Below, one piece after another: positions 37,139 through 46,043 of a stretch of DNA of 54,811 nucleotides. Within the stretch, counting starts at the first letter, position 1. Each line of letters starts with the position of its first letter. The DNA is taken from assembly GCA_031262365.1 (NCBI GenBank), contig JAISHW010000030.1, positions 1-54,811 of the forward strand, in the 5' to 3' direction. The notes below the pieces were generated by a model that saw nothing but the letters and a program-made list of their open reading frames with translations, ran no database searches and was not told the DNA's origin. Origin of the DNA: Lentimicrobiaceae bacterium. GTDB lineage: Bacteria; Bacteroidota; Bacteroidia; Bacteroidales; F082. The translations under genes were made by a program, and so were the position numbers.

Positions 37139-39991
37139 AAGGCAAGGATAAGGCATCTCTAACTCTTCTTTCAAATATCTGGCTGTGTGGCTTTTCGTGT
37201 CCTTGATGATTTCTTCAGGCGTTCCTTGACAAATAATTTGTCCGCCTCTTTCGCCACCTTCAGGACCTAAATCAATGATGTAATCGGCTGTTTTGATGAC
37301 TTCCATATTATGTTCGATGATGAGTACGGTATTGCCTTTGTCGACTAATTTATTCAGAACATTCAGCAAAACGTTCACATCTTCGAAATGCAATCCTGTT
37401 GTAGGCTCATCGAGAATATAAAATGTTTTTCCGGTATCGCGTTTCGAAAGTTCGGCAGCTAATTTCACACGTTGCGCTTCGCCGCCCGAAATGGTTGTCG
37501 AAGCCTGTCCTAATGTTAGATAACCCAACCCGACATCTTGCAAGGTTTTTATTTTGTGAACAATAGACGGAATAGCTTCGAAAAATTGGACGGCTTGGTG
37601 AATCGTTAAATTCAATACATCATTAATCGATTTGCCACGATAACGAACTTCCAGTGTTTCGCGGTTATAACGTTTTCCTTGACATTCTTCGCAAACAACG
37701 GCTACATTGGGCAAAAAATTCATTTCGATAATGCGAATGCCTGCGCCATGACATGTTTCACAACGTCCACCTTTGACATTGAAGGAAAAACGTCCGGGTT
37801 TGTAACCGCGAATTTTCGATTCGGGAAGCTCGCCAAAAAGTTTCCTGATGTCATCGAAAACTTTGGTATATGTAGCCGGATTTGAACGCGGTGTGCGTCC
37901 GATGGGTGCTTGATTGATTTCAATGACTTTGTCGATGTGTTCTAAGCCCGAAATAGATTCGTAAGGAAGCGGTGTTTGCAGCGATCTGTAAAAATGATGA
38001 TTCAAAATCGGATACAAGGTTTCGTTGATTAAGCTCGATTTGCCGGAACCGGAAACGCCTGTTATACAAATCATTTTTCCGAGTGGCACTTTCAAATCGA
38101 CATGCTTTAGGTTGTGTCCGCTTGCATTTTTCAGTTCGATGAAATGTTGTTTTTCGTGTTTTCGTCTACTTTTCGGGATTTCGATTTTTTTGCGACCGCT
38201 CAAATAATCGCACGTAATACTTCGACACGATTTCATTTCGTCGGGTGTTCCGATGCCAACAATTTCGCCGCCGTGTATTCCGGCTCCGGGTCCAATGTCA
38301 ACCACATAATCAGATGCTAAAATGGTGTCTTTATCGTGTTCGACAACAATGACCGAATTTCCGACATCGCGCAGATTTTTAATGGCTTCGATGAGTCGGT
38401 GATTGTCGCGCTGATGCAGTCCGATACTTGGTTCGTCGAGGATATAAAGCACACCGGTAAGTTGCGATCCGATTTGTGTCGCCAATCGGATACGTTGTGA
38501 TTCTCCTCCGGAGAGCGAGCTTGCCGGGCGATTCAGATTCAGATAGTCGATGCCGACATCTAATAAAAAATGAATTCGTTTTTCGATTTCGTTGCGTACT
38601 TCTTTGCCGATTTCTGCTTGTTTATGATTCAGTTTTTCAGGTAGTTTTTTGACCCACGCATGTAAAGCATTGATGTCCATTTCGGCAACTTCAGCAATAT
38701 TTTTATTATCAATTTTAAAGTATAAGGCTTCTTTTTTCAATCGCGCACCATTGCAAACCGGACATTTGCTTTGATTCATAAAACTCGAAGCCCAGCGATG
38801 TATTGCAGGCGAAGCATTTTCGTTGTCTTGCGCTTTGATGAAACTGATGATGCCGTCGAAGTTTAACGAATAAGAAGTCATCACACCGAGGTATTCTTTT
38901 TTTACTTCGAACGACATGTTTGAGCCGTATAGAATGACATCAATTGCTTCTTCCGAAAGTTGTTTCATGGGCGTATCCAAATCAAATCCGAAACGCGATC
39001 CTATGGCTGCGAGCTGATTGAATATCCAGCTGGTTTTGTATTCGCCAACAGGAGCCAGACCGCCTTTTCGCAAACTTAAATCAGGATTCGGAATAATCTT
39101 TTTAAGATCAACTTCGGCAATGATTCCCAATCCGTTGCATTTCGGACAAGCACCATGTGGCGAATTGAATGAAAATGTGTTGGGTTCTGGTTCGTCGTAC
39201 GAAATACCTGTTGTAGGACACATCAAGCGTTTACTGAGGTAATGTATGGCGTTTGTATCATGTTCTAAAATTTGAATCAGTCCTTTCCCATGTTTTAAAG
39301 CTGTTGTTATCGAGCGTGTTACACGTAAACGACTTTCATCATTCACTTCGATACGGTCGATTACAATTTCGATGTCGTGTGTTTTGTAACGGTCGAGTTG
39401 CAGTCCGGGAGCTATATCAGTTAATTCGCCATCGATACGCACTTTCAAAAAACCATGTTGTCGAATCTGATCAAAAAGCTCTCGGTAATGTCCTTTTCGT
39501 GCTCTTATGACAGGTGCTAAAATAGTGATGCGTTTTCCGTTATAACGCTCCATGATAAGGTTTGTGATTTGTTCTTCGGAATAACGAACCATTTTTTCGC
39601 CCGTGTTGTACGAAAAAGCATCGGCAGTACGTGCGTAAAGTAAGCGGAAAAAATCGTAAATTTCTGTAATTGTGCCAACTGTCGAACGTGGGTTTTTATT
39701 GACCGATTTTTGTTCGATCGAAATTACCGGACTTAATCCTGTGATTTTATCCACATCGGGACGTTCCATGTTGCCGATAAAATGGCGTGCATAAGCTGAA
39801 AAAGTTTCCATGTAGCGTCGTTGACCTTCGGCATAAATTGTGTCAAAAGCCAAAGACGATTTGCCGCTACCGCTCAAGCCGGTAATGACCACAAAAGCAT
39901 TGCGAGGGATTTTTAAGTCGATGTTTTTCAGGTTGTGAACGCGAGCGCCGTAAATTTCGAGATGACTGCTTTCAGATATCTTTTCGTTCAT
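37103..39991 (-). CDS. uvrA: Excinuclease ABC subunit A
   Basis: UvrA recognises DNA lesions and loads UvrB in nucleotide excision repair. The 962-residue protein has two ABC ATPase modules: Walker A GLSGSGKSS (38-46) and GVSGSGKSSLINE (near 640), signatures LSGGESQRIRLATQIGSQL and ISGGEAQRVKLAAELSKR. It also has the zinc sites CPKCNGLG, CPVCNGARL and CETCHGAG...CEEC. The native C-terminus should end near RYLKEELE. Here it runs on for 17 residues (MPYPCLYNGCRSLFSQG), mostly encoded by hairpin repeat unit B. The start overlaps the lytic transglycosylase gene by 20 nt. Confidence 0.96.
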   Translation of the reverse strand: MNEKISESSHLEIYGARVHNLKNIDLKIPRNAFVVITGLSGSGKSSLAFDTIYAEGQRRYMETFSAYARHFIGNMERPDVDKITGLSPVISIEQKSVNKNPRSTVGTITEIYDFFRLLYARTADAFSYNTGEKMVRYSEEQITNLIMERYNGKRITILAPVIRARKGHYRELFDQIRQHGFLKVRIDGELTDIAPGLQLDRYKTHDIEIVIDRIEVNDESRLRVTRSITTALKHGKGLIQILEHDTNAIHYLSKRLMCPTTGISYDEPEPNTFSFNSPHGACPKCNGLGIIAEVDLKKIIPNPDLSLRKGGLAPVGEYKTSWIFNQLAAIGSRFGFDLDTPMKQLSEEAIDVILYGSNMSFEVKKEYLGVMTSYSLNFDGIISFIKAQDNENASPAIHRWASSFMNQSKCPVCNGARLKKEALYFKIDNKNIAEVAEMDINALHAWVKKLPEKLNHKQAEIGKEVRNEIEKRIHFLLDVGIDYLNLNRPASSLSGGESQRIRLATQIGSQLTGVLYILDEPSIGLHQRDNHRLIEAIKNLRDVGNSVIVVEHDKDTILASDYVVDIGPGAGIHGGEIVGIGTPDEMKSCRSITCDYLSGRKKIEIPKSRRKHEKQHFIELKNASGHNLKHVDLKVPLGKMICITGVSGSGKSSLINETLYPILNHHFYRSLQTPLPYESISGLEHIDKVIEINQAPIGRTPRSNPATYTKVFDDIRKLFGELPESKIRGYKPGRFSFNVKGGRCETCHGAGIRIIEMNFLPNVAVVCEECQGKRYNRETLEVRYRGKSINDVLNLTIHQAVQFFEAIPSIVHKIKTLQDVGLGYLTLGQASTTISGGEAQRVKLAAELSKRDTGKTFYILDEPTTGLHFEDVNVLLNVLNKLVDKGNTVLIIEHNMEVIKTADYIIDLGPEGGERGGQIICQGTPEEIIKDTKSHTARYLKEELEMPYPCLYNGCRSLFSQG

Positions 39992-40988
39992 TCGTAGTGT
40001 CTTCAGTTGAAATAGTTTGTTTTTCAGCCTGTTCGTACAATAAGCGTAGTTTTTCGTGTGTCATATCGAAAGGCGGATTCGGAATTTTTATTTCGAAAGA
40101 ATGTTTTTTCGGAACGTTCAACTTTTGCGAACGCAGCCAAGGGTTGTAATATTTCAGTAATTTGTAGCTGATTCCGTGTTCTTTAGCAAAATCAGTCAAG
40201 TTGGCAATATCTTTGTCGACAACAACAACATGGTAATCCAACACCGCATATTTCGATTCGTCGGAAATGAAAAAACCATAGTGCATTGGATTTTCATAAA
40301 TCATCTTCAGTGCGATCATTCGAAACAAATAGCGTTCGGTTTCTTGGCTCATCAACAAATCGAAATACGAAATGGCTTTTTGATCTTTCAGGAGATCGCT
40401 GATGCGACGTTGTCCGGCGTTGTATGATGCAGCAACGAGTGCCCAGTTTTGAAACCGTTCGTACGCTTTCAGAAAATATTTGCAAGCTGCTTCGGTCTCT
40501 AATTCGACGTTGTAACGCATGTCGACATTTTTGTTGACTTCTAAATCGTATTCTTTTGCCGTTTCCGAAAGAAATTGCCAAAAACCAACAGCTCCGGAAG
40601 GCGAAACAGCGTTGGTAAGATTGCTTTCGATCATTGCTAAAAATTTGAAATCTTCAGGAATCCCATATTTTTTTAATATTGGTTCGATTACCGGAAACCA
40701 ACGGTGCGAACGCTTCAACAAAAGTAGTGTGGAACTATGCAGGTATGTGTTTACAATAAGTTCGCGTTCAATACTTTCTCTTGTATAAAACATTTCGACA
40801 GGTACTTTTTCGCCTGCAAAAACAAGTTCGTTTGGAATGTCAAAATCGCAAATAAAATAATGCTGTTTGCTTTTCAATTCTTCGTGGTGCACAACAGGCA
40901 CATCGGGTGTTGCTAAATACAAAAACAGATAACCCGAAGTTCCGGCTAAAAGTACAAATCCGATTGCAAGCAGTATTTTTTTTGTCAT
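39972..40988 (-). CDS. Membrane-anchored lytic transglycosylase (GH23, MltD-like)
   Basis: The 338-residue protein has an N-terminal membrane segment (6-26, LLAIGFVLLAGTSGYLFLYL) and a GH23 domain (about 90-240). The catalytic Glu121 lies in FKFLAMIESNLTNAVSPSGAV; GFWQFLSETAKEYDLEVN and WALVAASYNAGQRRI follow. These enzymes cleave peptidoglycan glycan strands. The C-terminal part (250-338) resembles a single LysM-like region (LTDFAKEHGISYKLLKYYNP). It may share a transcript with rfbC and lpdA upstream and with uvrA, which it overlaps. Confidence 0.88.
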   Translation of the reverse strand: MTKKILLAIGFVLLAGTSGYLFLYLATPDVPVVHHEELKSKQHYFICDFDIPNELVFAGEKVPVEMFYTRESIERELIVNTYLHSSTLLLLKRSHRWFPVIEPILKKYGIPEDFKFLAMIESNLTNAVSPSGAVGFWQFLSETAKEYDLEVNKNVDMRYNVELETEAACKYFLKAYERFQNWALVAASYNAGQRRISDLLKDQKAISYFDLLMSQETERYLFRMIALKMIYENPMHYGFFISDESKYAVLDYHVVVVDKDIANLTDFAKEHGISYKLLKYYNPWLRSQKLNVPKKHSFEIKIPNPPFDMTHEKLRLLYEQAEKQTISTEDTTNERKDI

Positions 40989-41004
40989 TTTCGACTGTTT
41001 TCAA

Positions 41005-41547
41005 TTAAAACGGACTAACAAAATTTTTGAAAAGAGGAGCTTGCATGTCTTTTTCCGAAAGAATCGGATTTTCGGTTTGCCAATTGATGTTCAAATCGGG
41101 ATCATTCCACAAAATGCTGCCTTCCGATTCTTTGTTGTAAACGTTTGTACATTTGTAAAAAAACACGGTGTTGTATTCCAACGTAACAAATCCATGTGCA
41201 AATCCGGGCGGAACCCAATACATCATTTTGTTCGATTCAGTAAGCACGATCGATTCCCATTGTCCGTAAGTTGGCGAGTTTTTACGCAAATCGACTGCCA
41301 CGTCCAACACGGCACCTTTCATGACGCGAACCAATTTTCCTTGTGTAAAGGGTGGTTTCTGAAAATGCAAACCACGTAAAACATTTTTTGTTGATTTCGA
41401 TTCGTTGTCTTGAACAAAATTTTGGTCGATACCATTTTGCGAAAACTTTTCTTTGTTGTATGATTCGAAAAAATAGCCTCTATAATCTTCAAAAACAGCC
41501 GGTTTGATGATTAATAAGTCTTTGATTTTTGTCTTGATGATTTCCAT
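41005..41547 (-). CDS. rfbC: dTDP-4-dehydrorhamnose 3,5-epimerase
   Basis: The 180-residue RmlC-type cupin has PAVFEDYRGYFFESYNKEKF, the conserved VLRGLHFQKPPFTQGKLVRV, GAVLDVAVDLRKNSPTYGQW and WVPPGFAHGFVTLEYNT. It epimerises dTDP-4-keto-6-deoxyglucose on the way to dTDP-rhamnose. The frame is open 192 nt further upstream, but that part is antisense-like and overlaps lpdA; the family starts at MEIIKT, so 41547 is chosen. The other rml genes are not adjacent, which is unusual. It follows lpdA by 11 nt. Confidence 0.93.
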   Translation of the reverse strand: MEIIKTKIKDLLIIKPAVFEDYRGYFFESYNKEKFSQNGIDQNFVQDNESKSTKNVLRGLHFQKPPFTQGKLVRVMKGAVLDVAVDLRKNSPTYGQWESIVLTESNKMMYWVPPGFAHGFVTLEYNTVFFYKCTNVYNKESEGSILWNDPDLNINWQTENPILSEKDMQAPLFKNFVSPF

Positions 41548-41558
41548 ATTCTTTATTT

Positions 41559-42950
41559 TTACAAATGCACAACTTCGCCATAAGCTGCTGCAGCGGCTTC
41601 CATGATGGCTTCTGACATGGTCGGATGCGGAAATATAGCTTGAATAATATCGTGTCCGTCGGCTCCTAACTCGCGTGAAAGAACTGCCGTAGCGATCATT
41701 TCGGTTACATGGTCGCCAATCATGTGACAACCAAGCCATTTGTTGGTTTTTGCATCGAAAACAACCTTAACGAAACCTTCTTTATTTCCCGAAGCATTTG
41801 CTTTTCCCGAAGCGGTAAAAGGAAATTTTCCGACTTTGATGTCGTAACCTTGTTCGAGTGCTTTTTTCTCGGTCAATCCAACCGACGCTACTTCAGGTGT
41901 GGTGTATGTACAACCCGGAATATTATTGTAGTTTAATGGTTTAGGATTTAGTCCGCACATTTTTTCGACACAGATGAGTGCTTCGTGCGATGCTTTATGA
42001 GCCAAAGCAGGACCTTGTACAATATCGCCGATTGCATAAACACCTTCGATGTTGGTACGATAAAACGTATCGACGCAAATTTTGCCTTTTTCGGTCTGAA
42101 CATTTAACGCTTCTAATCCTAAATTTTCGATATTTGTCTGAACGCCAACAGCCGATAAAACCATTTCAGTTTCAATGATTTCGATTCCTTTTTTTGTTTT
42201 GACGGACACTTTACAAAGATCGGCTGTTGTGTCAACTTCTTCGACCGATGCACCGGTTGTAACTTTTATTTTTGCTTTTTTGAATGAGCGTTCTAATTGC
42301 TTCGAAACTTCCTCGTCTTCATTCGGAAGAATGGTGTCCATATATTCGATTAAATGTACTTTAACACCCATTGAGTGGAAATAAAACGCAAATTCTGAAC
42401 CGATAGCACCGGAGCCGACAACAACCATTGATTCGGGTTTTTTAGCTAAAACAAGTGCTTGGCGGTAACCGATAATTTTTTTACCATCGATTTTCAGATT
42501 CGGTAATTCGCGAATGCGTGCGCCTGTTGCTAAAATAATGTGTTCGGCTTCATATATTGTCGTTGTGTTTTCGTTATCAGTAACTTGAACTGTTTTTTCT
42601 TTGGTGAGTTTGCCAACGCCGGCAATGAGGGTTACGTTATTTTTTTTGAAAAGATATTGAACACCTTTGCTCATGCCGTCAGCAACACCGCGACTGCGAG
42701 CCACAACGGCTTGCATATCGGCTTCAACAGTGCCTTCGAAACGAATGCCGTAATCATTTGCGTGTTGTATTGTGCTGTAAACAGCCGCGCTTTTCAATAA
42801 TGCTTTTGTAGGAATACAGCCCCAATTGAGACAAATGCCGCCGATTTCGTTTTTTTCGACAACAGCAACATTTTTTCCTAATTGCGAAGCTCTGATGGCA
42901 GCAACATAACCACCAGGTCCACTGCCTATTACGATAACGTCATATTTCAT
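41559..42950 (-). CDS. lpdA: Dihydrolipoyl dehydrogenase
   Basis: This is the E3 component of 2-oxo-acid dehydrogenase complexes or the glycine cleavage system; it reoxidises lipoamide using FAD and NAD. The 463-residue protein has the FAD loop VIGSGPGGYVAAIRASQLG, the redox pair Cys40/Cys45 (GGICLNWGCIPTKALLKSA), the NAD loop VVVGSGAIGSEFAFYFHSMG and the C-terminal His-Glu pair in IFPHPTMSEAIMEAA. No E1, E2 or gcv genes are next to it. A promoter box lies 70 nt upstream. Confidence 0.95.
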   Translation of the reverse strand: MKYDVIVIGSGPGGYVAAIRASQLGKNVAVVEKNEIGGICLNWGCIPTKALLKSAAVYSTIQHANDYGIRFEGTVEADMQAVVARSRGVADGMSKGVQYLFKKNNVTLIAGVGKLTKEKTVQVTDNENTTTIYEAEHIILATGARIRELPNLKIDGKKIIGYRQALVLAKKPESMVVVGSGAIGSEFAFYFHSMGVKVHLIEYMDTILPNEDEEVSKQLERSFKKAKIKVTTGASVEEVDTTADLCKVSVKTKKGIEIIETEMVLSAVGVQTNIENLGLEALNVQTEKGKICVDTFYRTNIEGVYAIGDIVQGPALAHKASHEALICVEKMCGLNPKPLNYNNIPGCTYTTPEVASVGLTEKKALEQGYDIKVGKFPFTASGKANASGNKEGFVKVVFDAKTNKWLGCHMIGDHVTEMIATAVLSRELGADGHDIIQAIFPHPTMSEAIMEAAAAAYGEVVHL

Positions 42951-43414
42951 AGTATATAAATTTGTTTTTTAAGGTTGTATGCGATTAAAAGAATATTTTT
43001 TCGTGCGATTTTTCAGCTTGCAAAATTACAAATTTCTTATGAGCCTATTGATGTATCGGACAGGCTTTATTTGAAACAGAAATACGTTGCCAATGAATGT
43101 TTTTGACGGCTTGTTTTTGTGTCGGATAAGATTTTTGACACTTTTTTATTCGATTAAACAACATTGAAAATCAATTAGTTGAAAAATAGTTGAAAAATTT
43201 TAAAACTTTTTTTGCTAAAAATTTGTTTCATCAACACGAAAAATCTTAAAATTGCAACGAAATAGATACAACTTATTCGATATAGACTAAGAAACCACAA
43301 ATAATATATGTTCGAAACATCTCCGTTTCCAAAGAACAACAACATCAAAATTCTAGCCTTAATTTTATTCATTAAATACTTATCACTAATCAAAAAAATT
43401 GAAAATTATTCAGC
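42951..43414. other. 464-bp intergenic region between lpdA and the acidic protein gene
   Basis: This AT-rich divergent gap holds the lpdA -7 box at 43021-43028. It also has a possible 36-codon plus frame at 43308-43418 (MFETSPFPKNNNIKILALIL...) that overlaps the next start by ATGA. I see no RNA gene or repeat in it, and no TAnnTTTG box for the plus-strand gene. Confidence 0.4.
43021..43028 (-). promoter_or_regulatory. -7 promoter box for lpdA
   Basis: TAATTTTG on the minus strand, 70 nt before the lpdA ATG; the likely promoter for lpdA, rfbC and perhaps the genes beyond. Confidence 0.5.
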
Positions 43415-43621
43415 ATGAAAACGCCGAACAAAAAAGTGTACATGAGCAACAAAGACAATTCTCATGATGATTTTATGCACAAACCCATTAAAAAAGACAA
43501 CAAACGCGGACGTAAAATTTCTATTTACGACGCTACTGATGAAGATGACGACTTTGTCGATGCTATTGACGATGTGTATGATGATTTTGATTTAGACGCT
43601 ATTGAAGAAGATTATTATTAA
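43415..43621 (+). CDS. Small protein with basic N-half and very acidic C-half
   Basis: This is a 68-residue protein. The first half is polar and basic (KPIKKDNKRGRKISIYDA); the second half is almost entirely Asp/Glu with aromatic residues (ATDEDDDFVDAIDDVYDDFD). There is no signal peptide or membrane segment. I do not recognise the family, but a good terminator follows directly, which supports a real gene. The start may be Met10 (MSNKDNSHDDF). The charge pattern suggests self-association or binding to a basic partner; that is only inference. Confidence 0.65.
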   Translation: MKTPNKKVYMSNKDNSHDDFMHKPIKKDNKRGRKISIYDATDEDDDFVDAIDDVYDDFDLDAIEEDYY

Positions 43622-43651
43622 AGATAGAGTTAGTTTAATAGGAGAAGAAGA

Positions 43652-43675
43652 GGTTGGCAATTGCCAGCCTTTTTT
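43652..43675 (+). terminator. Intrinsic terminator after the acidic protein gene
   Basis: GGTTGGCAA pairs with TTGCCAGCC (one G-T) and is followed by TTTTTT. Its T run touches the stop codon of the convergent TPR gene. Confidence 0.75.
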
Positions 43676-45155
43676 AGTTTTTCGGCAAGCGGCTTAACCC
43701 TGCTTTTGCTTTTTGGTGTATGCTTGTTCGGTATTCGGTCGGATTCATTTTCAGGCAAAGATTGTAGTAAGTTTTTGCTTCCGAATAGTTGTATGTGGTT
43801 TCGTAATATTCGGCAATTTTTAAAGCGGCGTTTGCGGCAAAATAGCTGTTTGCGTTTTTCCCTTTTTCGATAGTTTTCTGATAATAAATGCGTGCTTGTT
43901 CGTGGTTTTTCTGTTCATCGAAAATGCGTGCCATACGATATAGTTGTTCCAATGTATGTGCTTCGGAATCGAAAGTTTTGTGCGCAATAACTTGGAGTGC
44001 TTCGTCATAATAACCGCCATCGAAAAGCAGTTGCGTTTTAAGCAAATCCAGATGGGGTGTTTTTCGGGAAGTAGCTTCTTTAACAGCTTGTTTGTCGATG
44101 TCGATCGTCCTGTTTTCGTCGATTTTTAAAGCGGTCATTAACAGAAGGTATGTTTCCTGATCTCCTTGTAATAAATAAATCCAAGCAATTTTTCGTTTGG
44201 CATCGGTTATGTAATTTGTTCCGCCAAACGTGCTGATGTATTTTTGGTAACTTTTCTGCGCATCGAAATCAAGTTTTCGAAGCAAACATTCGCCGCGTAA
44301 ATAATCTAAAAAACAGAAAGGGTAGGAAGTTGCTGTTGTTTCGAACGAAAGTGTTTCGAGTGCTTTGTTGTTTTTCCCTAATCGCATTTCGAGCGTTGCT
44401 TTTGCATAGATCATCAAAGGACTCGACAAATCGTTGTCGGAAAATTGCTGTAACAGGTTTTCGGAAAATTGCTTATTAGCGTTCAAATTCATTTCGATGA
44501 AAGAAAGGTAAAACAGTGTTTCTTTGCGAAGATGCGAAAGAGAAGCATCAGCCGTTGTCAGATAAAGCAATTCGTAAAGTTCTGATCGACCTTTTTCGAT
44601 GCTTCCGTTGAGCGAGGCTAATTTCATGATGATTTGATAGCGAGCCGGAACAGCACCAAATAACGCATGTAAAAAACCGGCAGCCAAAAGATTGGTTTTA
44701 AATTCGGGAAACCGGTTTTGGTTTTCGTTGAGGAGTAGGTGTGCTTTCCGTATTTCGAATGTAGCGGTGTATTTTTCGTCGAATTTTAGTCTGACAAAAG
44801 CCCATTGCAAGTTGGTGGTGGCTATTGCCCAAAGTTTGTACGGGTTTTCATCGGACAATTTTTCGAAACTTTTGATTCGCGTGTTTTTGTTGCTTTGAAG
44901 TTGATCGAAAAGTGTTTTTTCTTCGCTGATAAAAAGTGTTAGAAAATCAATGTAATTTTCGAGTAGTAGCAGTGCGCAGTTGTCGGATTCTTGTATTTTG
45001 AGCGTTTCGATTTGTTGTGTAGCTTCGCGGAGTTCGAGGTTTAAAATGGTGTTGTAAATGGCACTATGTTGTTGCTCGAAACGAAACGTTTGTGAAAAAA
45101 GCATAGCCGGAAAAAGTAGGAATAATGAGATTAATGCGACGGATTGCTTTTTCAT
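43674..45155 (-). CDS. Secreted TPR-type protein
   Basis: The 493-residue protein has a signal peptide (1-22, ending PAMLFSQ) and is alpha-helical throughout, with TPR-like repeats clearest in the C-terminal third (YDEALQVIAHKTFD, HEQARIYYQKTIEKGKNANS, YSEAKTYYNLCLKMNP). The N-terminal region (about 30-200) resembles Bacteroidota proteins of unknown function found in the envelope. It probably acts as a periplasmic scaffold. It lies downstream of the zinc-ribbon gene but is separated from it by a terminator. Confidence 0.75.
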   Translation of the reverse strand: MKKQSVALISLFLLFPAMLFSQTFRFEQQHSAIYNTILNLELREATQQIETLKIQESDNCALLLLENYIDFLTLFISEEKTLFDQLQSNKNTRIKSFEKLSDENPYKLWAIATTNLQWAFVRLKFDEKYTATFEIRKAHLLLNENQNRFPEFKTNLLAAGFLHALFGAVPARYQIIMKLASLNGSIEKGRSELYELLYLTTADASLSHLRKETLFYLSFIEMNLNANKQFSENLLQQFSDNDLSSPLMIYAKATLEMRLGKNNKALETLSFETTATSYPFCFLDYLRGECLLRKLDFDAQKSYQKYISTFGGTNYITDAKRKIAWIYLLQGDQETYLLLMTALKIDENRTIDIDKQAVKEATSRKTPHLDLLKTQLLFDGGYYDEALQVIAHKTFDSEAHTLEQLYRMARIFDEQKNHEQARIYYQKTIEKGKNANSYFAANAALKIAEYYETTYNYSEAKTYYNLCLKMNPTEYRTSIHQKAKAGLSRLPKN

Positions 45156-45168
45156 AAAATCGAATCGA

Positions 45169-45195
45169 CAAAAAAGGAGGGATGGGACCCTCCTT
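45169..45195 (-). terminator. Intrinsic terminator after the zinc-ribbon gene
   Basis: On the minus strand AAGGAGGG pairs with CCCTCCTT around a 6-nt loop and is followed by TTTT. It is 45 nt after the stop of the zinc-ribbon gene and just upstream of the TPR gene. Confidence 0.75.
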
Positions 45196-45239
45196 AAAAA
45201 TAAAATCTAATGCTATGTAGTTAAAGCATATTACCTAAG

Positions 45240-46031
45240 TTAAACAAGGTAGTTTGCATATTGTTCGACAATTTCGTGGTCGACGAGAATACGACCGCAA
45301 TATTCACAAACGATGATTTTTTTGTGCATACGAATGTCGAGTTGGTGTTGCGGCGGAATTTTGCTGAAACAGCCTCCACAGGCATCGCGTTCGATTTGTA
45401 CTACGGCAAGACCATTACGTGCATTTTTGCGAATACGTTTATATGCTGTAAGCAAGCGTTCTTCAATCAGTTTTTCGCAATCTTTTGAGCGTGCAATTAA
45501 TTCTTGTTCTTCTTTGTCGGTTTCTTCGATAATTGACTGAAGTTCGGCTTTTTTTATTGCCAAGTCGTTGGTGCGCTCGTCTAAACGTGCTTTTGTTTTT
45601 TCTAATTTTTCTGTTAAATCAGTGATTTTTGAAGCATGTTCGCGAATGCGTTTTTCGGAAAGCTGAATCTCGAGCGATTGAAATTCAATTTCTTTCGATA
45701 GCGAGTCGTACTCACGGTTGTTTCTGACGTTGTTTTGTTGCTCTTCGTAACGTTTGATAAGCGTTTCGCTTTCTTTAATGGCATTTTTTCTGTCAGATAT
45801 GGCTTCGTTTGTTATTTTGATTTCGCCTTCAACGTTTTCGATGCGTGTTTCAAGTCCTTTGACTTCATCTTCCAAATCTTGAACTTCGATCGGGAGTTCG
45901 CCGCGAACGATACGAATTTTGTCGATTTGTGAGTCTACTTGTTGTAATGTGTATAACGCAACCAATTTGCGTTCAACACTAATTTCTCCCAATTCATCGG
46001 TAGCGAGAGCTTTATCTTTTGTTTTTGCCAT
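45240..46031 (-). CDS. Coiled-coil protein with C4 zinc ribbon (CT398-like)
   Basis: The 263-residue protein is a long helical coiled coil (about 20-200; ESETLIKRYEEQQNNVRNNR, EKLEKTKARLDERTNDLAIK). A C-terminal zinc ribbon has two CxxC pairs, CGGCFSKIPPQ and CEYCGRILV. It matches the widespread C4-type zinc-ribbon family that includes CT398; the family is linked to sigma-54 binding in Chlamydia, but the general role is unclear. It follows nif3 by 12 nt, a common neighbour pair, and has its own promoter box inside the nif3 3' end. Confidence 0.88.
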   Translation of the reverse strand: MAKTKDKALATDELGEISVERKLVALYTLQQVDSQIDKIRIVRGELPIEVQDLEDEVKGLETRIENVEGEIKITNEAISDRKNAIKESETLIKRYEEQQNNVRNNREYDSLSKEIEFQSLEIQLSEKRIREHASKITDLTEKLEKTKARLDERTNDLAIKKAELQSIIEETDKEEQELIARSKDCEKLIEERLLTAYKRIRKNARNGLAVVQIERDACGGCFSKIPPQHQLDIRMHKKIIVCEYCGRILVDHEIVEQYANYLV

Positions 46032-46043
46032 AGTATGCTGATT

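Noticed and set aside
41548-41739. Upstream extension of rfbC by 64 codons
   Set aside because: The extension reads Arg/Ser-rich nonsense opposite the lpdA 3' end, and the family start is at 41547.
43175-43393. 72-codon minus-strand frame in the lpdA intergenic gap
   Set aside because: AT-rich hydrophobic translation without family match, and no promoter box at its start; it probably arises by chance.
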